Shown here piece after piece: positions 22,207-33,071 of a stretch of DNA of 64,000 nt. Within the stretch, counting starts at the first letter, position 1. Each line of letters begins with the position of its first letter. The position numbers and the translations under genes are program-made. Origin of the DNA: Fallopia convolvulus (taxonomy: Eukaryota > Streptophyta > Magnoliopsida > Caryophyllales > Polygonaceae); contig OZ024719.1 of the NCBI GenBank assembly GCA_964016875.1, forward strand, positions 30,862,679 through 30,926,678, written 5' to 3'. The notes below the pieces were generated by a model. The model was not told the origin of the DNA, searched no databases, and saw only the letters and a program-made list of their open reading frames with translations.

Positions 22207-23488
22207 AATGGAGTCTCTCCCTCTCTTGGAAAGGGGAAATATTAACACAAATTCCATGGAAATATCTTCCCACGGAACATGTGAAATCGGGAGTGGGGTG
22301 TATAGACCATGTGGTTGCACCCTTGACTTAGCACGCAAGCATGTCATGCAAGAAGCACAAATTTTTCAACAGTTTTAAGCATGCTTGGCCAGAAAAAGTG
22401 GTCTTTTAATATATGCAATGTTTTCATCACACCAAAATGACCCATGAGGCCGCCCCCATGGGCTTCTTGCACAAGCAAATGCCGAAAAGAACCCCTCGAC
22501 ACACATAGTTTAGAAACTTTGAATACAAAACCATCATGCAAATAAAATAGGTCCCCGGTTCCCTTAGCTAAACATGCTTGATATATTTCATGAAAATTAG
22601 AATCATTCTCATATAATTCACGCAAATATCCAAAATCGAGCATTTTAGCATCAAGGAGAGAAATTAGAGTGTACCGACGAGAGAGGGCATCGAAGACGAT
22701 GTTTTCTTTCCCCTTTTTGCGTTTGGCGATGTAAGGGAACATCTCAATGAGTCTCACTCACTTAGCATGGCGCTTGTTCAGCTTGCTTTGGCCTTTGAGA
22801 AATTTGAGCACCTCGTTGTCGGAATGTATGACAAACTCGCGTGGCATAAGGTAGTGCTCCCACGTTTTGAGTACTTGGACAAGGGCCAACAATTCCTTTT
22901 TGTAGGTGGGATTTGTTTAACTCAAAGCCACTCAATTTCTCACTAAAATACGCCACATGTCTTCCCTCTTGCAAAAGAACCCTGCCTAAGCCAATGCCTG
23001 ACGCGTCGCATTCGATTTCGAACGTTTTGTTGAAATCAGGCAAGACTAGGAGTGGCGCTTGTGTGAGTTTGTCTTTGAGGATGGTGAACGCATCTTCTTG
23101 AGGCTCTTCCCACAGGAATGGTACATTTTTCTTGGTGATCACGGTGAGAGGCGCAACTATGGAGCTAAATCTCTCACGAAATGGCGATAGAAGCCGACCA
23201 AACCAGGAAAACTCTTCACTTGCGTCATGGTTGTGGGAGTCGACCAACCTCGGATTGCTTTCACCTTCTCTTCCCTACTCACAACAAAGCTAAGATTTAC
23301 CACATGATCCGAACAAAAGTGGTAGGCATTCATTTCTCAAAACGTCTAACAAATAACTAAGGTGTTCTACATGGGACTCAAGGTCGTGGCTATATATGAG
23401 AATATCACCAAAGTAAACAACCATGAATTTACCAAGAAAGGGGCGGAGGACGTGGTTTAGGGTGTTCGACGTGGGACTCAAGGTCGTG
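22207..23488 (-). pseudogene. Older minus-strand gypsy RT-RNase H-integrase fragment
   Basis: Read from 23488 down: NHVLRPFLGKFMVVYFGDIL, where the second Asp position of the YFDDIL site is Gly, then SHDLESHVEHL. RNase H is at 23150-22850 (FEIECDASGIGLGRVLLQEG). The tail KGKENIVFDALSRRY is followed by the integrase zinc region (QEAHGGGLMGHFGVMKTLHI) and QPHGLYTPLP up to KRGRDSI near 22210. It matches the plus element domain by domain but differs in many residues and has several frameshifts. It is truncated at 22207 by the insertion complex. Its C-terminal part is probably 12285-11969. Confidence 0.85.
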
Positions 23489-24347
23489 ACATCCTTCTTA
23501 GCCATTATGTATCTAACGGCCTCATGGTCAGTATAGACAATCACCCTAGAGCCTACTAGATAGAAACAGATTTTTCAAAAGCGAAAACCACGACAAGGAA
23601 TTCCTTCTCTGTCGTGGTATACTTACTCTACACCTCATCAATCGTTCCTTGTATAGTAGATAGTGTGAACCTTTTTATCTTTCTGTTGCCCTAGCATTGC
23701 ACCAACGACATAGTCGTTGGCATCACACATGATCTCGAAGGGAAGTGTCAAGGCTGATGACTACATTATAGGAGCAGAGACAAGTGCTTCTCCTAACCTG
23801 TGAAAAGCTTCCAGACATTCTGGAGACAGCTCAAACACTACACCTTTCATTAGTAGGTTAGTTAAGAATTTAGCTATCATAGAAAAGTCTTAAATAAAAC
23901 GTCTATAGAAGCATGCGTGTCCTAGGAAACTCCTAACGTCTTTTACAGAAGAAGGGGGATGTTGTGTTTCAATAAGCTCGATTTTAGCCTTGTCTACCTC
24001 TATCCCTCTCTTAGAGTCGAGATGTCCTAACATAATCCCTTAGCTTCTTGAACCACAAAGTGGCATTATCTCAATTTAAAACAAGATTGGTTTCTTCACA
24101 TCTATTAAGAACTTTAGCTAGATTAACAAGACACGCATCAAATGAAGAACCATAAACAGAGAAATCATCCATGAAAACCTCTACTATATCCTCTATCATG
24201 TTAGAGAAGATAGCCATGATGCATCTTTGAAAACTTGTAGGGGCATTCCAAAGCCCGAATGGCATTCTTCTATATGCAAAAGTCCCATAGGGACAAATAA
24301 CGTTTGTTTCTCTTGATCATCAGGATGTATGAGAATCTACCAAAAAC
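23489..24347 (-). pseudogene. Athila/Tat-type RT and RNase H fragment
   Basis: From 24347 down the minus strand reads IHPDDQEK, then MPFGLWNAPTSFQRCIMAIF and the FMDDFSVYGSSFDACLVNLA active-site region. GHLDSKRGIEVDKAKIE and VRSFLGHACFYRRFI follow, then RNase H ending VIVYTDHEAVRYIMAKKDV near 23490. FMDD and GSSFDACL mark the Athila/Tat type, unlike the YFDD copies next to it. It has several stops. It is cut upstream by a CACTA terminus and downstream by the other gypsy type. Confidence 0.85.
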
Positions 24348-24620
24348 CACTACTATAAAAAAACCTTTATAACACGAGCGTTTTTATACATATAACACGA
24401 ATATAGTACGAAATAGGTCCGGGTTTCATGTTGGTGTAATAATTGAGTATATAACCCGGATGTTAAAAACACGTCCGGTTTAAAAAAGCTAGACTTTATA
24501 ACCCGGACCTTTTATCCCCGAGCTAAAAAGTTCGTTTGTAAAGTAAAAAAATAGACCTCTTAGACCGTATCTTAGATGACGGGCTAAAAACTCCTCTGTT
24601 AAAAAAAACATTTCCGTTTC
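24348..24620 (+). mobile_element. CACTA-type transposon terminus
   Basis: CACTACTATAAAAAAACC at 24348 has the CACTA end signature and breaks an RT reading frame. Behind it, subterminal repeats TATAACCCGGA, TATAACACGA and variants recur in both orientations. A matching inverted end (…TAGTAGTG) was not found nearby, so this is a truncated element or its second end has decayed. The terminus differs from the CACTGCTG family at 32042 and 51880. Confidence 0.6.
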
Positions 24621-25104
24621 ACCTACTATACACACCTATTGCATTACAAATTATAATATTCATATCCTAATGGTTTATTTCACTAGTATGAAGCTTCCAA
24701 TTAGGTCCTTAAAAGTGCTTGAGTTTTAATTGAGGTATCTGAGAGTGCAAACACAATCTCATTGCTGCACCATCCTATATGTTCCAAGAAATAAGATTAC
24801 TACACACAAAAAAAGCACTGGGAAGAGCACAAGAAAAGCTTTCTAACAATTGAGATTTTTAGAAAGCTTAACATACTTTGTTGCATTTGCATTAGTTTGT
24901 TTGTTGTTACTAGTTCTAGTGTTGGAATTTCTAACATATGTAACAATGTGGTATTTTGTAGCAATCTGGTCCTCTGCAAGAAGGGGTCGGTAGCGACACT
25001 TCAGAAACCGTCTCCTCCTCACTTCCTGCAAGGAGCCTGGGTAACAACCCATGGAGGGTCGGTATTGATGTTGCATGCCTGTCACGCGGATGACCCGGGT
25101 AGGA
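24621..25104. other. No recognisable gene
   Basis: Probably the rest of the CACTA fragment followed by leader sequence of the Athila-type element. The stretch near 24985-25060 has GGTCGGTAGCGA and GGTCGGTATTGA, motifs shared with the adjacent LTR. Confidence 0.3.
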
Positions 25105-25122
25105 TCCTTGGCAACGGCGCCA
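25105..25122 (-). promoter_or_regulatory. Primer-binding site, tRNA-Asp type
   Basis: On the minus strand TGGCGCCGTTGCCAAGGA lies 3 bases after the LTR end. It matches the usual Athila/Tat primer site TGGCGCCGTTGCCGGGGA except for two bases. Confidence 0.8.
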
Positions 25123-25125
25123 ATT

Positions 25126-25962
25126 TGTTGAAAAGGGTTTTACTTGACCAAAAAATAAATTTTTAGATCAAGACCCCATTGAGTACATTGGATTCAGGTT
25201 CGTCCACGGGAAGAGAAGTCAATGTTTAATTACTAGTCTAAAATGCAAAAGGAGAACCAAGCAGATGAAATAATTGAAGAAAGAACTAAACAAAACAACG
25301 CAGTCGTAACACTGAAAGGCTAGGTATCGATCCGGATGGGATCGGTAACGAGGTGTAACGGAGATGAGAATTTAACCAAAGCGAAGGAAAGATCTAGGAT
25401 TAGGATTTACCACAACATAGTCATGTAATTAAAACAATATGAATCATAAAGATCATGCCTTTAAGCACAAGTAATCAACTTCCATTGAATCAAATAAGCA
25501 AATCAATCAACTTTCATAAATTAATTCACTTTATCTAATTATCTTGATCTATAGTTCTCAACTTTCGTTTCAAACTTAATTAATATTCAAAGTCACAACT
25601 TTCTCTTTCGATCAAGTCATAAACATGAATTATTTCAATTTTCATCAAAGCATAAGCAGAAACAAGTAGAAAATAGATAAAAGGCAATCAAATCATTCAT
25701 TCATATCATTATCATGCACAACTATGATGGGTTTTTACCCCCAACCCTAAAACAAGAGAACTACTTACTCATGGTGAAAAAGAAATAATCAATAGAATTG
25801 AAGGAAAACATGACTTGAATTAAACTAGAAAACATACTTGATTCAAAACTACACTTGTCTTCAAAACCAAACAAGATCACAAAGAAGAATTCCCACAAAT
25901 CTCTTCCTTGTGCCCTAAGCAATGTCCAACTTGTCTCTCAATCCTTAACGTGTGTGTGAAAT

Positions 25963-25995
<33 letters not shown>

Positions 25996-26540
25996 CCTAA
26001 ACTTTGTCCAAACAAGGGTATAAATACTAAAACATTTATCTAAAAAGTTTCTTTAAAGATAAAAACTACCAAACTAAAAAGATATTGGAATATTCTCCTT
26101 AAAAACACAAATTTTGTCACACCTACCGACACGAGGACCCTCGGTAACGACCCCCATCAGGGTCGGTAGGACTCTTTTTTTGCTGAATTCAACAAGTTGT
26201 CTTCCTGAAGCCCTCGGTACCGACCTCTCATGGGTCGGTAACGAGCTTGTTTTCGGCTTGTTTCCTTTTTTTCTTGACTTCTTCTCTCTGGATTTACTCG
26301 AGGTCTTCTTCCAACATCTTCAACTCTTCTTCCTTGGCTATGCTCGTGTTCTTCGATGGCCATAAATGCTTCCAATCCACTTCAAAACTGCACACAGACA
26401 CAAAACTTGCGTAGTTTTCATACTTATCGCAAAATATGAAAACTAAAGAAAAACACACACAACACACACAAAAACACAACTAAACAAGACCTAAAAAACA
26501 TGAAAGACACAATAAAACAAGGCTAAAAATACGGACATCA
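25126..26540 (-). mobile_element. 5' LTR of an Athila/Tat-type gypsy element
   Basis: On the minus strand it begins TGATGTCCGT at 26540 and ends ...CAACA at 25126, next to the primer-binding site. About 1.4 kb, AT-rich, with a GA microsatellite and repeated CGGTACCGACC/GGTCGGTA motifs at 26115-26250 and near 25320. It probably belongs to the RT fragment at 23489-24347, with gag deleted. Confidence 0.75.
25964..25993. repeat. (AG)n microsatellite
   Basis: About 15 uninterrupted AG units within the Athila-type LTR. A shorter GA run is at 32975-32993. Confidence 0.98.
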
Positions 26541-27745
26541 ATTAAATCCTGTGTTGAGTTGAAAACCCGAAAGTGTGGCTCAAGTAAAAATCAGGGGCCC
26601 GGGCCAACATTAGACTAGGGTAATAAGAGACTAAAAAAGAGTGAAAGTGAGGTGGGTAGCATATCTATAGAAAAATTAAATGAGCGGTTAGGTGAAAACC
26701 CAAAAGGGCGCCTAAGAAGAATGAGTGACATAAATGAGTCCCTAGGAAATTCTTGTTTGGGCTTGGGGATCATGGTTTATGGGTTCTTACTTTGATTTTG
26801 ATATGTATGTTATGAGTGATAGATAAAGCGTGGATTTTGTTGTATGCACTTTCATTCTCTTACTTGGGTTCGGGTTGTGAGCTTATTGATGAGTGCTTTT
26901 TAGTTCTGGATCATTTTCTCCCATTACAGCTCGCGAAACAGTTTGACCTGTAACAGCTACGGGATAGCTGAGGACCAGTCCGCAGATGTTGCCGACTCGG
27001 GCTGGGAAGATTCATCAAGTCCATGATCGCGAACCACTTTCTGGGCTCGCGCAATTCCACGTTATCACGATCCGAGGTGGAAGATTCTATCTATCTATTT
27101 TAATATTAGTTTCCTTTCTTTTGAGCTAGTGTTTTGAGTTGGCTATTTAAGCCGTGTTTCAGACTTTTTTGGAACATCTTAGACTTTTTACCTGTTTTTA
27201 TTCTACTTTGCATTTTGTATTCTTTCAATGGAGAACTAAACCTCTAAATTCTATTCAATTTGAAGCTTTCAGACTCAAGTTTATTGTGAGATTCTTCTAT
27301 TCAAGTCTATTTGTTACAAGTTATTTCAATTCTCTTGTGCTTAATCTAGATTGATTGTGCCAATTTCATCCTTGTTTAGCTAACTTTTTGGAATTATTAT
27401 TCTCTATTGCTAGATTTAGGTTTTTTCGTAGTAAAACCTGATCTTTGTAGCAACTCATTATTTTAGGACTCGTTGGCCTTAAACAATTGAGAAGGAGATT
27501 TGAATGCATTTTTAATTGTTTGACTTGTTGGAATTCAATTGCATGTATCATCCATATCCTTGTTCTTATTGCTAATGTCCTTGTAATCCATTATCATTTC
27601 TTGTGTTATTTGGATATTAAGTTTGCACATCTCGTTGTCATGTTCTATATATGATCAAGATAGGAATAACTAAAGGGAATAACTTGTTTGAATAAATGAT
27701 CAATAACTTGATGATGAATTTTCTCATTCTCTCTTAAGACTGAGG
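26541..27745 (+). mobile_element. LTR-like 3' region of another Athila/Tat element
   Basis: GGTGAAAACCCAAAAGGGCGCC near 26690 resembles the noncoding stretch before the 3' LTR in this group. Further on are TATTTAAG near 27145 and GGAGAACTAAACCTCTAAAT near 27230, typical of the transcribed part of such LTRs. No duplicate or primer site was found, so limits are unclear. Confidence 0.4.
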
Positions 27746-28531
27746 CTAAAGCATGGGTGATATCATCTTCCTAATCATTCTTAGCGATGGTTGATGCCCC
27801 ATTTCTACCATTTGGCCAGATATCAATGATATGCGAGTGTCACCACGTGCGGGAGTGGACTTGGTGTGGCTTGATTGACCATGCGCATAACGTTGGCTGA
27901 TTAGAACTAGGGTTTTGATCTCAGTTTTTGTTCGGCACAGGCTCCGATTTTCGTAACTGCATTTGTCCACAGATGCAACTTTCTTATCCGCAGTCACGAT
28001 TCTCTTGGTCGTGGTCGGGACTCTCTAGGCCGCGGTCATAGTTACGATCCATGACCGTGGTTGCGCCTCCTAGTTTGCACGATGGATAACGATTTGTAAA
28101 CTTCGATTGCCCTAGAATTCGGTAACATGCATTGTTGAGTCCCATACTCAGTCAAGCCCATGAGATTCGGACCGTGCAGTGTTACAACTGTCAATTCCGT
28201 CGCTCGACTGACGGCTCATGCAATGAGCGACCATGCTTGCGAGAGGAGTCGATTCAATGTTCAGGTCGTCTTCTATCAAAGTGCCTTGCTCGGTATGCAC
28301 TAGGTATCGATCCTCCGAGCAAATATCGGATTGTGCGATCGCCCTCTATACTACTGTTGCGGGCATGGGTGTCTGTTCCGCTATCGCGGACCTGTTTACT
28401 AGGGGCACCGCGTTCGATTTCACTTTGAGCGATTGCCCCAAGGCTTCGAAAAACCACTTCTTGATCGTTTGGGATCGATTCCAACACCATAATTGCATGG
28501 ATCGACTGCTCGTTTCTCACGGACGGCGCCA
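27746..28531 (-). mobile_element. Leader and possible gag remnant with a primer-binding-site-like motif
   Basis: On the minus strand TTGGCGCCGTCCGTGAGAAA (about 28532-28513) resembles the primer site of Tat-type gypsy elements. The next 280 bases are open (28532-28254) without a domain I can name. The rest is noncoding. Confidence 0.4.
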
Positions 28532-28539
28532 ACTATTAG

Positions 28540-28930
28540 TGCACAAAAATTCGTCTTCAATGCACTAGTCAAGTACTCCCTTCTTCACCTTCCGTTCCAA
28601 CTACCTCTTTAACCTAGAACCTGCAAAACAATGGACAAAGGGGGCAGGGAATTCCTAATCCACCTCCAATGCCTAACTCAGAAGAGCAATTGTCGAATGA
28701 ACGTTGAGGTAAATGAAAAGACTTACGTGCGAGCTCTGCGAATATGAGGTGCACATCATACATGGCGAAGACATGTATTTATAATGAATGAGAGGGAGAG
28801 AGAAGGTCAAAAACTCTATCTCTTAGGGCATGTTCCATGCCCAACAAGCGATTTATTGCTCCCCAATCCAAGTGGAAATTCTATCTTTCGACTAAGATTG
28901 AATCCTCCATCATAATGAATAACCATCATA
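28540..28930 (-). mobile_element. LTR fragment preceding the primer-site-like motif
   Basis: On the minus strand it ends TGCA at 28540, 8 bases before the motif. ATTATAAATACATG near 28775 looks like a TATA box. The start of the LTR is not defined. Confidence 0.4.
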
Positions 28931-29096
28931 TTTACTTCTATAATAAAATACTTTTAAACATAGAAAAGCATAATAGATATAAGTACATTTATGACAGATA
29001 ATAGCAAAAATCAGTCTGGCAATTAATTTTACCTACTCACAATATCTTTATTAAATTATGTCATGATTATTCCTTCTAAATAACTGAATTAAAATA

Positions 29097-29480
29097 TATC
29101 ATGCTCGAAGTGATAATTTTCATTCCTTAAGTGAATGAAACAACTTCATTTGATCTCTTAAATGATAATTCTCATTCCTTGTAGTGAATGTAATAACTTT
29201 ATTTATCCCTAGGCTAATGATAGTTCTCTTCCCCCGTAGTGGATGGAACAAATGATTCATTCCCCCAAAGTGGATGAAAAAATAGAATTTTATATTCCTT
29301 GAAGTGAGCGATGAAAATAAAGTCATCTATTGAAACAGATGACAATTTTCATACCAAATTACAAGAGAAATTCATCTCTAGAAGAAGATGATACAATTTA
29401 TATTGTCTCTTGGAGTAGATGGTTAGGGTTTACAAAAATATCACATCCTGAAGTATGTGACAAAAATGTCTGAGAGACAT
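29097..29480. repeat. Array of short hairpins with varying arms
   Basis: Consecutive short inverted repeats have arms that differ while staying complementary: TATCA/TGATA (29097/29111), TTTCATTC/GAATGAAA (29118/29133), TCATTT/AAATGA (29146/29160), CATTC/GAATG (29173/29186), GTCATCT/AGATGAC (29322/29337), TCATC/GATGA (29372/29387), TCACAT/ATGTGA (29441/29455) and ATGTCT/AGACAT (29466/29475). Several loops are CCT-AAGT-like. No protein is coded. The array is probably LTR or leader DNA of an unrecognised retroelement. Confidence 0.75.
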
Positions 29481-30598
29481 CTTGTCCAAATTTTTAATAC
29501 GAGAAGTCGACAATGTGTTATGTTATTCCTTAATTTAATTATTAATGTTATAGTTTACATATACTTTTTTTAGAATAATGCTCTAGTAAAAACATCTCTT
29601 AGAGTGTAAGCGTGTGGTTAAAGGACATCCGTCGGATTGGAATAAATAAATGGATAGGATTTAAAAGAAAAGAGGTGTAAAAAGCTTAGATGGGGGTGTT
29701 TTATGGGATAATTTCAATTAGGGAAGGAATTAATTATTATTTTTATTTTCGGTTTAAATAGCCTAAAATATCAAGCATATTAATTTTCTTTCCTTTTAAC
29801 GTTTATTATCTCTCTTCCAAATCAGATTTATTGTTTTGCTCTGTTTATCGGTGACGGTTTAGGAGCAAAGAACATCGGCGAATGGTGAGGCAAATCGCGA
29901 CGAACTTTAGCAAATTGGTAAGTGTAATCATTGTTTTTAGTATCTTTACATAGTAAAATCGTTGTTATTATCATTTACGAACTTGTTTGGTCAAATTGTA
30001 GTTCGAATTGCATAATTTCGAACTTTAAATTGAGAAAAATCGATGGCGTTGATCCGGTGCACCGCAACGAATAACGATGGCGCAAGTATGGCCGATCCCA
30101 GAGTTCGGTTAGGGATCTGAGTGTGGATCGATATATGGCTCAAACTAGGGTTTGTGTCTTTGGGTTGAGCGGAAGAACGAAGAAAGAAGATAGGCGTGAG
30201 TCAATTTCAAGAGAAAGAGTAATCTATGATTTGTTATTCATGAATGCACACGTTGTTTTTCATACATGTGTGACTAGTTTTTTATATACTCATGCCTTGT
30301 TATTCATTTTTGTGTGCTGGTTTTTGATATACTCATGCCTTGATATTCATCTATACGTGTTTTGTTTTTCGTATATACATGCCTTGTTATCCTCCTATGC
30401 ATTATTTGTTTTTCGTATATACATGCTCTTACTTTAAAATAAGATTATTGTTCAAAAGAATGTATTTTGTATTTCAAGAGAAATAAAATTCTTTTTCAAA
30501 TCACGTAACATTAGAACTATTCAATTAATTATAAGGAGTTATTCTATTGTTTTTACACAGACTGATGCATAACATTACAGAAGAATTCAAACATTTTT

Positions 30599-31362
30599 CA
30601 GAGTATTCATCATTGTTATTCATAAGCAGTATAATGATTATTCATAGCATAACATAATACACAGAATCACAACTTTTTAACAATATTATATATTGTTTTT
30701 CATAAGCATTATAATTGATATTCAATAGTATAGATTATTTATGTCCATAGTCAATACATTCTAATTATACTAGTGAAAACCATTGAATAAGTTTAGTTAT
30801 TCAGGATGAACAATGTTGTTTTTCAACTACTTTCATTTAGTTATTCATATTGATATGAATGTATCCATATATGAATTGTAGCTGTATCAAACAAGTTTTG
30901 TGTTATCATTTGTGTTTAACCCAGTTTTCAAATGGAACAGACATTGGAGAAAAGTCAAAGCGCACAAGGTCCAATTTAAACGACTTCGCACCAGGGAACA
31001 TGTTCCAAATGATGATAATGTCGATGTATTTGACCTCGGTCAAAAAAAAATTGTAATTCATAATCATTGTAATTATTACTCATGAGCAGTGTAATGATTA
31101 TTGATAGCATAACTTAGTACAAAGAATCACATATTTTTCACATATTAAATATTGTTTTCAGAAGCATTGTAATTGTTATTCAATAGTATACATTATTTAT
31201 TATAATACATTCAAATAATACTAGTGAAAACCATTGAATAAGTTTAGTTATTCAGGATGAACAATGTTGTTTTTTTAACTACTTTCATTTAGTTATTCAT
31301 ATTGATGTTATTCTTATGAAATGTAATTATATCAAATAAGTTTTGTGTTATCACATGTGTTT
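30599..31362 (+). repeat. Long direct repeat inside the Mutator-like element
   Basis: About 270 bases at 30660-30865 onward recur near 31105-31320. Both contain CCATTGAATAAGTTTAGTTA, CAGGATGAACAATGTTGTTT and CTACTTTCATTTAGTTATTC. Copies differ by small gaps and substitutions. Confidence 0.8.
30925..31052 (+). pseudogene. Exon fragment related to the gene at 790-2266
   Basis: One frame reads VKAHKVQFKRLRTREHVPND and then DNVDVFDLGQKK. The acidic D-D-N-V-D-V-F-D-L part parallels DNDDDADLFDLRPEE at about 805. No other exon is evident, and the coding stretch is isolated between AT-rich noncoding DNA. The link rests on this short motif, the shared flanking composition and the element context. Confidence 0.35.
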
Positions 31363-31901
31363 AACTCAGTTATTCAAATAATCATATTGAGTTATTCAAA
31401 CCTCGACTATAAATATTTTATGATTCTATAATTATTCAAACAATCAAATTAAGTTATTCAAACCTCATCTATAAATATTATACGATTCTATAATTATTCA
31501 AACAATCATATGGAGTTTTTCAAATGTCAACTAATAGATATTCAATCCCTAAAATCATGCAACTTCCATATGTAAGAAAATATGGGATTTTTTTAATTTC
31601 ACAATCCCTTAAATTTAGCAACAAGTATTTTCACAATAACGGTTACAAGATTTTCAATCGTGTTAATTTAATATTTTCATCATTTTTTAAAATTATTTTC
31701 AACAACTAGTATCCCTCTAATCTTGCCCATATTTCTTAATTTCCTTTTTCAATTGCTCGTGGTTTTAATTATCCACAACAACCCCATATAGCTTAATATG
31801 ATCCTTAATTAACAACCACTGATTTATTGCAATCTAACAGTATATCTTTAACCACACGCTTACACCACAATATCTATTGTACCAGAGCGCCCCCCCCCCC
31901 C

Positions 31902-32041
31902 TCTTTGTTTATTCTTAAAGTTAAAACTTATCACACCCTAAAGTGGATGCATATAGGATATTTGTCCTGGTAGAATCAATTTAAAAAATTTCCCCGAGGA
32001 GATAAAACAATAAATCTAATTACTCCCTGGAGTGAGTAATG
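31902..32041. repeat. Hairpin-array DNA left of the CACTA element
   Basis: Contains ATTACTC (32019-32025) and GAGTAAT (32034-32040) around the loop CCTGGAGT, the same loop type as in the 29.1-29.5 kb array. The CACTA inserted one base after this hairpin. Confidence 0.65.
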
Positions 32042-33071
32042 CACTGCTGGAAAATGCGTCTATAGCCAGGAGCGTTGGCACGTGATAAGCCACAAAGTTA
32101 GCCAGGAAAAATGCTTCGCCACAAAGTTAGCCACCAGTGTTTCCAAGACGAAAAGTTTGTGGTTAAAACGGTCGTGGGTATAGCATACCGTGAAAACTGG
32201 CCACAAACCTTAGATTCATGCCTATGTAACCACAATATTGGGTACGAATATTATGATATGCTAAATACATGGTATAGCCAGAGACACTTCGTGGCTAAGT
32301 TTGAGTCTATTTTACCAGAAACGTAGCGTCAAAGTATTTTTCTGGCTAAATTCGATAGTGTTCATCATCCACATGTCGTGGCCATTTAGTATCAAAGTTT
32401 GCCACGAATACATTTGGTGGGTAAAGTTGTGGCATTTAGCATGAAATTTGGCTACGAATTGGCAGAATACATTTAATGGCCAGTGTCGTGGCCCTTTAGA
32501 ATGAAAATTGGGTACGAATTAATTTAGTGGATTTAATAGCCAAAGTTGTGGCCTTTTTGTCTCAAAGTTAGCCTCGAAAGCATATTGTGCCAAATTCTGT
32601 TGTCATCAAAATCAGTATAATCCACCTATTTAATTGCAATATTAACATGCACCATGCAATTGAATGCAATATTAAATATTTATACCATATGCATCACATC
32701 ATACAAAAATGGTTTGATCATCAAACCATGTGGCAAATGGCAAAATCCACAATTGTTCAAAGCAAAACCTGCACCTACATACCATCTAGCTAAACCAGGA
32801 CCATTTTAGCTAGATAACCTGTTATTAAGTACCAAAGTGTGCTGAAAGTACCAACAACAATCCAACAATCCAACAACCTTACATCAAATCCATAAAGAGA
32901 GAAAATGGTATCACCAACTGTCAACAAGTTTCCCAGAATGACCACCACATAAAGACCTTAAATTACCATGGAGCGAGAGAGAGAGAGAGAGAGCTAATTG
33001 CTAGCAATGTGTCCCATCAACTTTTCAAGCATGCCTTTCAAATCCTTGTTTTAGCTTCGAATTTCTTGATT

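Larger units (their letters stand above)
29580..31888 (+). mobile_element. Mutator-like element with a captured or ancestral gene fragment
   Basis: Inverted ends start GCTCTAGTA at 29580 and, reversed, GCTCTGGTA at 31888. Both share the exact 20-mer GTGTAAGCGTGTGGTTAAAG (29604-29623 and, reversed, 31846-31865). No MuDR transposase remains. No target duplication was seen; a 12-base C run abuts the right end. The interior has ATTATTCAA-rich DNA like the 0-2.6 kb region and a coding fragment near 30930-31050. Confidence 0.65.

Noticed and set aside
29097..29480. CRISPR-like array
   Set aside because: Units are not identical, spacing is irregular and the genome is plant.
30123..30437. 104-codon ORF in the Mutator-like element
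   Set aside because: Composed of imperfect repeats of CATGCCTTGTTATTC-like DNA; no domain and low complexity.
31890..31901. Poly-C run as a functional motif
   Set aside because: A homopolymer at an element boundary is more simply slippage or assembly noise.
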